Assembly (NCBI GenBank): GCA_036971615.1
Contig: JAYKKR010000023.1
Coordinates: 186,001-250,000 of the forward strand
DNA from: Amyloporia xantha
Taxonomy: Eukaryota; Basidiomycota; Agaricomycetes; Polyporales; Adustoporiaceae
Direction of reading: 5' to 3'
Length of the DNA: 64,000 bases
Shown: positions 57,332-64,000 of the stretch, piece by piece
Numbering within the stretch: position 1 is the stretch's first letter
Layout of the letters: each line of letters opens with the position of its first letter
Translations under genes and position numbers: made by a program
Notes under the pieces: model-generated
Seen by the model: only the letters and a program-made list of their open reading frames with translations
Databases searched by the model: none
What the model was told of the DNA's origin: nothing

Positions 57332-58820
57332 TGTAAGGAATGGGTACGCGCTACCCTATGAACGGACGGTAGGGCAGGACGAGACAGTGGAACGAAGGAG
57401 AGGTGGTCACGCGGGACAAGGGAGCTCGGCGGAAGCAAGCATGGCATTCGAATGGAACGACTACGGGACGGAACGACTACAGGACGGAACGCTAATCTAC
57501 GGTCGACAAGTCGATGGGAGCGTCGGGCCCTTCCCCGCCGACGTCAGAGAACGAGCGGTGGCGCGGGGGACGATAAATAGTCTCCCGGTGGTAACGGAAA
57601 TCCTCCTCCGCAGGGGTACGGGCCCGCGAGGGACCTCCCTCCCGACGTCCTCCCCTCCCTCCCAGAGCATGAGCGGCGACACGGATCGAGTGCTCTAAGT
57701 CTTCGAACGCCCGCGGATAGGGACGCATACGGTCCAAAGTGTCCGAGAACTGGCGGGCAATAAGTTCGAGCCGTTCCAAAGCCTCATCGGTACGTTCCTC
57801 GGTGACGCGGGAGGGGTCCAGAAGGCCTCTTCCGTGTACAACGGGAGGGGAGGCGGAGTGCCAGCTTCGTCCCGCTGCGCATTAGAGCGGACCTCGTCGG
57901 GGCTCCAGGCGATCCCAGGATAAGGGACTGCACCGCGATGGCTCAGGGAGGAGCGGAAGATCGAGTCGATGTAGTGGACGAGCTCGCGGAGGGTGACGAA
58001 GGCAGTGAGCGGAGGGAGCGTGAGGTTCCCCGCGGCTATGGCTTGGGCTCGAGCCTCATAGGCAAGGCGCTGCGGGACGGGACGTGAGGGGAAGGGAAGA
58101 GAAGTGAAAGAGAAGGTGGACAAACCAGGAGCCAGCGCACTCCGTGCGCCCAGGCAAGCCAAGCAGCCGGATCGGAAGGGCGGAATGAAGGCTCCACAAC
58201 GCATTCAGCGCGAAGCACGTCTACGAGGAGGAGGTAGCGGCGGACGTGGAGGGAACCGATGGGGTCGGTGGGTTCGGCAGGCTCAGACATGGCGAATGAG
58301 GCGAAGGGAGGGAAGAGCGCGCGGAAGGAGGATAAGTAAGTCAGGGGAAGAGTCGGAGGGGAGGCAGCGGGAGGTAGCGGGAGGAAGCGGGAGGGAAAGT
58401 GACGTGGCAGCGCACGCGGGACGAGGTATATATGAGGAAGGGGACGAGGCGGAAGGGGCATCTACCATCTGGTACGAGCTGCGACTGGGACTTTGATTTT
58501 CACGCGACCGGGTTTTATTGCTCAGCGGAGCTACACTGCGTTTTACTTCTACGAGAGGGCGAGCAAGCGGCTTGACCCATTTTACTGCGATTCGGGATAT
58601 CTACTGCGTACTTAGGACTGCGACTGCGACTTGACTGGGATAGCACACATAGAGCATCCCCCATATACCTACGAGTCTCTAGCTCAATCAATTCTTTTCT
58701 CTCTTGCTCATCCTCCGTGCCAGACGCTGCGAACGTCTTCACTCCCCTTCCCCTTCGACTCATTGATCTGTTCCTTCCAGGTGTGCTTATCGCACAGCGG
58801 GAGGAGCACCAAGCCTTACA
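57332..58820 (+). repeat. 3' LTR of Gypsy-A copy 2
   Basis: The LTR is 1489 bp with the same ends as the 5' LTR. Visible differences from it are run-length changes near 57565, 57810, 58318 and 58440. Confidence 0.95.
57492..58290 (-). pseudogene. Antisense LTR gene, frameshifted (3' LTR copy)
   Basis: The ATG is at 58290. One G is missing from a four-G run near 57810, which breaks the frame after LYTEEAFWTPP. The C-terminal part then reads correctly to the stop at 57492. Confidence 0.5.
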
Positions 58821-58824
58821 TCGC
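58821..58824. other. Target-site duplication TCGC, right copy
   Basis: It matches 46422-46425 and lies directly after the 3' LTR end CCTTACA. Confidence 0.9.
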
Positions 58825-59564
58825 CCAATCATCTTGTCTATGGCTGACATAAGCCCTAAGATACTGCTCGATCTCCTGATTCCACCGCTCTGTCTGCCCG
58901 TCTGTCTGAGGGTGAAAGGCCGTTGACATGGCTGGCTCGATATTCATTCCTTTGTAGATCGCATGCAGATACTTTGACGCGAATTGGGGACCTCGGTCTG
59001 ATATGACCTTGGCCGGGGCCCCATGATGTGAAAAGACATCGCGTATGTAAAGTTCAGCAGCACCTTCGGCAGTCAGCGTCTCATGACATGCCGAGAAGTG
59101 TACCATCTTGGTGAAGCGATCTGCAGTGACCAGGATTGAATCGAACCCATCGGACGTTGGAAGACCCACGATCATGTCGGTGGTGATAACCTGCCAAGGG
59201 CGCTCCGGAATCTCATTTGGTTTGAGCGGCCCTTGTGGTTTAGCGGGAATGTCTTGGTACGGTTGCACGTGTCGCAGGTGCTTACGTACTCGTTGACGAA
59301 CTTGGACATTCCCGGCCACCAATAGTTTCGTGACACCAACTCTAGGGTCTTGGCTCGACCAGGGTGACCGGCTGCAGGTGCGTCGTGGTGGATTTGGACA
59401 ATATCCCGCCGAAGTTCTGCATTCTTTGGGACGTAAACACATCCTCGAAATAGCAGAAGCCCTTGCTCGGCATTCCACTCGGTGAAGTCGCGCTGCAGCC
59501 GGGGCGGGCCTAGATTCTGAATCTTTTCCAGGGCGTCCGCCACCTCCGGTCCTTGTCCGAACAT
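58821..59564 (-). pseudogene. pol: Gypsy-B integrase N-terminal and core part (5' of insertion)
   Basis: The zinc-binding part (HHDAPAAGHPG...CDTC) lies at 59390-59270. After a one-base break near 59240 the catalytic core follows: Asp in ITTDMI, Asp in ISDRGPQF and Glu in QTERWNQEI, the D-D-E triad. The frame runs into the Gypsy-A insertion after SHRQDDWA and resumes at 46425. Confidence 0.88.
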
Positions 59565-60292
59565 TCTCGAATCCGCTTTAGCAGCGATCGATCCGCCACC
59601 ACGGCTGCATGTCCACGCTGCGTGGAGGAAATGCGGAACTGTTCCGGCTTCAGGACAATCTGATCCACGTTGTCATCGTCATCTCCAACCTGGAGGTCCG
59701 GGCGACGAGACAAGGCGTCAGCCTTTCCGTTCGACTTGCCCGACTTGTGAGTGATAGTGAAATCGAAGCGTGACAGATACAGAGCCCATCTCGCTTGTCG
59801 TCGTGTGAGATGCTGAGCTGTGCGCCAATACTCGAGGTTCTTATGATCCGAAAGGATCTCGAACGTGTTAGGACAACCCTCGAGGTAGTGACGCCAGTCC
59901 TCCAAAGCTTCGATTATTGCTAACATCTCCTTGTCATAGATCTCGTAATTACGCTGGGCAGAATCCATACCCCGAGATCGGTAAGCCACCGGATGCCACT
60001 TGCCATCCTCCTGCTTTTGCGAAAGTACGCCACCGGTTGCGTACCCAGAGGCATCCACCTCTAGCCGCGTTTCCCGGTCTTGGTCATACAGTGCTAAAAC
60101 AGGTGTGGTGCTAAAGCAGCGTTTCAGCTCCTCGAATGCAGACTGCTCTTCTTCACCCCACTGCCAGGGTACGTTCCCAGTTAGACGATCAAGGGGTTGC
60201 GTGATCTTTGCAAAATCCTTGATGAAGCGACGATAGAAGTTGGCAAACCCTCGGAACTTTTGGATGTCTTTAACATTCCGAGGGTGGGCCAC
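59510..60292 (-). pseudogene. pol: Gypsy-B RT C-terminal part and RNase H
   Basis: This open segment contains RGFANFYRRFIKDF (RT connection), the RNase H start (TRLEVDASGYATGG), EMLAIIEALEDWRHYLEG and KSNGKADALSRR. A one-base shift near 60290 separates it from the RT segment, and another near 59570 separates it from integrase. Both are small and may be recent or artefactual. Confidence 0.87.
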
Positions 60293-61854
60293 TCCATGAC
60301 TCCGCGGATCTTTGCAGGATCCATCGCCACTTCACCATTCCCTACAATCATGCCTAAGTAGTCTGTTTTAGGAACGTCCCACTCGCACTTCTCCGGTTTC
60401 AGAAAGAGATCGTTTTTCTGAAGGCGACGCAATACTTCACGGGTGACTTTCTCATGCTCCAGCTTGTCCGTAGAGAAGATGAGAATGTCATCGAGATAGA
60501 CCGTGAGTTTTCCTTCCGCAATGAGATCTCCGAAGATGTCATTCATCATTGCTTGGAAAGTCGCAGGAGAATTGGTGAGGCCGAAGAACATAACCGATGG
60601 TTCGTACAACCCTCGATTAGTTACAAACGCAGCCTTCCATTCGTCTCCGAGTTTGATCCGTACGTTATTATACCCCCATCGGATGTCGAACTTTGTAAAG
60701 ATCGAGGCGCCTTTGAGTTTGTCGACAAGTTCCGAGATCAAGGGCAACGGGTAGCGATTTTTGACCGTGATCTCGTTAAGCCGTCGGTAGTCCTGTACGG
60801 GTCGAAGTGATCCATCCTTCTTTTTGATGAAGAAGAAGGGAGAGGATATGGGCGACTTCGATTCCCGTATATAACCTTTGGCCAACTGTTCTTTAAGGAA
60901 CTTGTCTAACTCGCCTTGTTCGTTGTGCGACAGCGGGTATACCCTCGAATGGAACGTTTTCGCGTCAGGAATCAGCTCTATAGCGTGATCATAAGGCTTA
61001 TGCTCCGGAAGTCGTTCCGAGGCTTCTTTGGAGAAGACCTTCAAGAACTCGTGAAATTCTTCCGGTACCATTTCCTCAACGCTTTTGACCTCTCGCTTCT
61101 TGTACTCCTCTTCAGCCAGGACCTGTGAATAGGTATGTCCTGCTGCAACATACAGTTGTGGAGCGCCAGGGAGGTTGACACCGCGCTCCCAGGCTTCAAG
61201 AAGGTCGTCTTCGTCCCATTCGACTTTTGGATCCAACTCCGTTTCCTCCTCAGGTGATACCTTACTACGTACCTTACCTTTGGTTGACCATTTGGCTTTC
61301 CGCAAACGTCTCTGCGCCGTGGGCCTGTCCCCCGTATCACGCGTAGACGCTGCATGTTCCGTCTGGCCAACCTGTCGGGCTTGACACGTTTCAGGACACC
61401 TATCTAATTTGAACGAGCCACTCTCCCAATCGATATTAGGATTATGCTCGCGAAGCCAATCAAGCCCGATTATGACGTCTTCAGGCCCGATGTCCGTTAC
61501 CGTAAATACCATCTTCTCAATATGGTCTCCTATCTGCATCTTTAGCACGGCTACGTCCGTGATGCTTCCGTTCTTGTTGAGCGATCCGTCGATATTATAT
61601 AGTGGAATGGGGCGCCCCAACTTCCGTGTTCGTACGTTGTTCTCTTTTACGAACCGCTCGTGAATAAACCTTGTGGTGGCACCGCTGTCCACCATGGCGA
61701 TTACATCTTTCTGCCGTTTTTCGCCGATTATCCGTACTGGAATATGAAAATGTTGCGAACCATGATCTATTTCATATACATTTGCAGATTGTAGTACAGA
61801 AAATCGATTCGAGGAGGGCCCAGCGCGCACGGCAGCGAGCGTGGACCGAATCAA
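60181..61854 (-). pseudogene. pol: Gypsy-B protease and reverse transcriptase
   Basis: The protease has MVDSGATTRFI (canonical D-S-G) near 61690. RT has SPISSPFFFIKKKDGSLRPVQ..., FTKFDIRWGYNN (first Asp) and the catalytic YLDDILIF. RT copies the element RNA into DNA, and the protease matures Gag-Pol. The frame starts at the gag stop in the -1 frame, with CGTTTTTGA at the junction (61859-61851). Confidence 0.9.
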
Positions 61855-63347
61855 AAACGCTCCTCCTTCATCGCGCGATATTGCCCCAGTTCCTCCCGCA
61901 TGGACTTCACCTCATTAGCCAATGCAGACACAGACGCTAACATAGCCGAGAGATCTCCCGGCGTCTGCTGCAAAACTTGTGCCTGCTCGGGCTGAGCGCT
62001 TGGCGTTGCTGCGCTTGCAGCAACCGTAGCTCGCACACCCTGGCGCGGAGTGTAAGGTTTGTCCTTGCAGGACGGACAGTCCTTCCGACGATACCCCGGC
62101 TTCCCGCAGCCGTAACAGGAGCCGTTGAATTTTCCATCACCAACAGCCGCGATAGTAGAAGAAGCGGCGGTCTGTTGGCGACCTTGTGACGTACGAGCCC
62201 CACCCCGAGCGAACATATTGAGATCCGGACGGCGCGCGCGGCTTATGTCAAGGATCTGTTCGACGGCGAGGACTCGTTTCTCGGCGCTGACCCAGTCGTC
62301 GAAAGGTTCGAGCTCGATCTTGCGGTAGATGCGGGAGGGGATGCCGCTAAGGTACTTGTCACGGAGTTCCAGCTTTCCGTAGCCAGAACGGTCCGCCGGA
62401 CCCTTGAATTGAGCGGAGAACTGTGCGGCAGTTCTCGAGTCGCGCAAGTTACGAGCGCAGATTTTGGTGAGCTCGACTTGTGCGGCGGCTGCGTCGTCGA
62501 TATGTCCGAAGCGGGCGGTGAAGGCGTCAGTGAAAGCCTTACGCGTGGCGAAAGGGGTGCGGCCAGCTGCGTAGTCCGCTAGGAAGGGAGTGCCCCATTC
62601 GCGAGCTTTTCCGTCGAGAAGGCTGATCGCGACCTGAATCTGTAGCTTGACGGAAGCTAGGTCCGTATTGTAGTCGAGATATTCTGAGAGTTGGGCGAGG
62701 TACCGTTTACATTCCACAACGCTCTCGCCATCGTAGTGTTGGGGAAGGAGAAGCTTCGCAATGCCTTTGTCTACAGCCATTACCGTCGCGGGGGAGGTCG
62801 TAGTTTGCTGCGAGGGCGGAGGCGGTGGTTGTTGCTGCGAAGCGGTCGTGTGACGCGGGGTAGGACGGGTGGTCTGACGGCCACGCGGCGCCGACGACGA
62901 GGCGGAGGTGACGGGCTGAGATACGACAGGGACTGTCGGCTGCGTAGACTCGGACTGCGCAATTCCTCTTTGGGTTCCCGCAGGTGGATTCGCTCGCGAG
63001 ACAGGGGGAGTAGGGAGATGGGAGACTCCTCCTTCTTGACTTTGGCTGCGGCTAACGCTGCCGCCAGGTCGAGGAATAGACGAGCCAGGGGTGGCAGGTC
63101 GAGAGGGAACGGGGGTGGTGTGACGTGAGAGTGAAGCGTGCTCGCTCCTTGGTCCTGCGGGATGTTGGACGCGTCGGATAGGAACAAATCGATTATTCGG
63201 GGAAGGCTCGGTGATGGAGCGCGGGGTTCGATTGGGACACGGCTGCCGGGGGCAATCGAACCAGTTGTTTTCCTCGAAGTAGCAGTCGGTTTGGTCCTGG
63301 GTGTCGAAGGCGTGAACGAGTCCGTGACAGTGGAGTTCTTCTGCCAC
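61851..63347 (-). CDS. gag: gag of Gypsy-B
   Basis: This is one open frame of about 498 codons. Its N-terminus reads HGLVHAFDTQDQTDCYFEEN and its open frame begins at a GTG. No ATG opens this segment before MAVDKGIAKLLL at about 62780, so the true start is uncertain. A Pro/Ser/Thr-rich linker is followed by a capsid-like region (LLLPQHYDGES, FGHIDDAAAAQVEL, FKGPADRSGYGKLELRDKYL) and a nucleocapsid knuckle at 62076-62117. The knuckle reads C-Y-G-C-G-K-P-G-Y-...-C, with Tyr where the zinc-binding His should be. A terminal helix (SALANEVKSMREEL) ends at TGA. Confidence 0.88.
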   Translation of the reverse strand: MAEELHCHGLVHAFDTQDQTDCYFEENNWFDCPRQPCPNRTPRSITEPSPNNRFVPIRRVQHPAGPRSEHASLSRHTTPVPSRPATPGSSIPRPGGSVSRSQSQEGGVSHLPTPPVSRANPPAGTQRGIAQSESTQPTVPVVSQPVTSASSSAPRGRQTTRPTPRHTTASQQQPPPPPSQQTTTSPATVMAVDKGIAKLLLPQHYDGESVVECKRYLAQLSEYLDYNTDLASVKLQIQVAISLLDGKAREWGTPFLADYAAGRTPFATRKAFTDAFTARFGHIDDAAAAQVELTKICARNLRDSRTAAQFSAQFKGPADRSGYGKLELRDKYLSGIPSRIYRKIELEPFDDWVSAEKRVLAVEQILDISRARRPDLNMFARGGARTSQGRQQTAASSTIAAVGDGKFNGSCYGCGKPGYRRKDCPSCKDKPYTPRQGVRATVAASAATPSAQPEQAQVLQQTPGDLSAMLASVSALANEVKSMREELGQYRAMKEERF

Positions 63348-63739
63348 GATGGATGGAGGGAGGGAAGGTGCGCGTACGTAAGAAAGACCGTGGAACTAAA
63401 GGGTATAGTACGGCGCCCAAGAGATCCCCTAGTGGTTCGCAATTCACGTAGGACCCAATACAGCTTTTGACTATTATGCTGCAGGAATCTGCGCTACGCG
63501 TTGGTTACCCAACAAGAAACGCCCACTGAAGTGCAGTTTCTGAAAGCTCGTTCCACTAGTGGTGGCGATGTGTCTACTATCTACTTATGGCTTTCTGGAG
63601 ATGGCGTCACGAGCACCGGGTCCCCGCCTATTCCACAGTAAAGGTATTCTACGACGTGTAGTAGAGGTGCGCACCACCCAACCTATTGGAAGTGAAAGGG
63701 ATATGAGAGTTCGTTTGGTGAACGCCGGCAGCGATGGGG
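63348..63739. other. Gypsy-B leader between PBS and gag
   Basis: About 390 bp of untranslated leader. No other gene is seen. Confidence 0.5.
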
Positions 63740-63750
63740 AGTTTCGACCT
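63740..63750 (-). promoter_or_regulatory. Self-priming primer-binding site of Gypsy-B
   Basis: The minus strand reads AGGTCGAAACT two bases after the 5' LTR. It is a perfect 11-nt complement of AGTTTCGACCT in the LTR (45219-45209; 63939-63929). It does not begin with TGG as a tRNA site would. Tf1/sushi-group elements are known to prime with the first 11 nt of their own RNA. Confidence 0.8.
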
Positions 63751-63752
63751 AG

Positions 63753-64000
63753 TGTCGCGACTTAGAGTCAAGCGACAGGGGAAGAACAAACCTAAAAGGC
63801 TGAGGGCGTTCGACTAGGTCCTACCGAAGCGATGACGAGCTATGCTCAAGTCTAAGGCTAGGGACAAGATAAATAGATGTAAGTGATGGTAAGTAGGTAC
63901 AGGCAGGCTTGGCTTACCTAGGGACAAGAGGTCGAAACTGAAGTCCCCAGGCAGAGGCGTACTACTTATATACTACAAGAGTTCAGGGCAGGCTAGCTAC
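63753..64000 (-). repeat. 5' LTR of Gypsy-B (partial)
   Basis: It is the first 248 bp of the right LTR, identical to 45033-45280 as far as visible. The rest lies outside the window. Confidence 0.95.

Larger units (their letters stand above)
46426..58820 (+). mobile_element. Gypsy-A copy 2, complete 12.4-kb Ty3/gypsy element nested in Gypsy-B
   Basis: The element is 12,395 bp: LTR 46426-47913, tRNA-type PBS, gag, pol (PR-RT-RH-IN, no chromodomain), about 2.9 kb carrying two genes on the opposite strand, polypurine tract, LTR 57332-58820. TCGC duplications flank it. The two LTRs differ almost only in homopolymer or dinucleotide run lengths, so the insertion is young. It is large for a fungal gypsy element because of the long LTRs and the antisense genes. 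Confidence 0.96.
45033..64000 (-). mobile_element. Gypsy-B, chromodomain Ty3/gypsy element, interrupted by Gypsy-A
   Basis: The minus-strand order from the right is 5' LTR (63753 to beyond the edge), self-priming PBS, gag, protease, RT, RNase H, integrase, chromodomain, polypurine tract and 3' LTR (45033-45601). Removing the 12.4-kb Gypsy-A insertion leaves an element of about 6.9 kb, normal for the Tf1/sushi (chromovirus) group. Several single-base frameshifts interrupt pol. The outer target duplication cannot be checked because the 5' LTR leaves the window. Confidence 0.94.

Noticed and set aside
63740..63752. A tRNA-type primer site for Gypsy-B
   Set aside because: The sequence next to the LTR does not begin TGG, while an exact 11-nt complement occurs in the LTR at the expected RNA start.
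1..64000. Repeat-induced point mutation as the cause of decay
   Set aside because: The copies stay GC-rich and near-identical, and most changes are run-length indels rather than C-to-T transitions.

Overview
The window looks like nuclear DNA of a filamentous basidiomycete, most likely an Agaricomycete. The reasons are GC-rich sequence, introns of about 50-60 nt with GT...AG ends and CTRAY-like branch sites, a chromodomain Ty3/gypsy element, and a RasGEF_N protein that resembles fungal LTE1/CDC25-type exchange factors. No bacterial, viral or rRNA gene is present. Almost everything is repetitive.

Layout. (1) 1-7538: the 5' part of a large Ty3/gypsy element, named Gypsy-A here, on the minus strand and cut by the window edge. 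(2) 7539-45032: a head-to-tail array of an ~11.17 kb unit. Units A (7539-19504), B (19505-30685) and C (30686-41854) are complete and unit D (41855-45032) is truncated. Each full unit carries a minus-strand RasGEF_N gene, a plus-strand unassigned broken gene, a short minus-strand gene for a putative secreted protein, and several kb with only exon-like scraps. Unit A alone also holds a 780-bp TA-flanked foldback element with two outward-facing tRNA-like pol III promoter pairs. (3) 45033-64000: a chromodomain Ty3/gypsy element, Gypsy-B, on the minus strand, inserted in the RasGEF_N exon of unit D and running off the right edge. (4) 46426-58820: a complete 12.4-kb Gypsy-A copy on the plus strand, inserted in the integrase gene of Gypsy-B with a 4-bp target duplication (TCGC). 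This gives a three-level nest: host unit, then Gypsy-B, then Gypsy-A.

The most unusual material is in Gypsy-A. Besides gag and pol it carries spliced protein-coding frames on the opposite strand. One lies wholly inside each ~1.49-kb LTR (242 aa, one intron). Two more lie between pol and the 3' LTR: a helix-rich protein whose N-terminus resembles the LTR protein, and a protein with a Gal4-type Zn(II)2Cys6 cluster. Gypsy-B shows the signature of Tf1-like self-priming: the 11 nt beside its 5' LTR are exactly complementary to an 11-nt stretch in the LTR that begins 33 nt after a TATA box.

Many reading frames differ between copies by single bases in homopolymers. Only unit B keeps an intact RasGEF_N frame (827 aa predicted). 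Whether the other copies are real pseudogenes or carry consensus errors cannot be told from the sequence alone.
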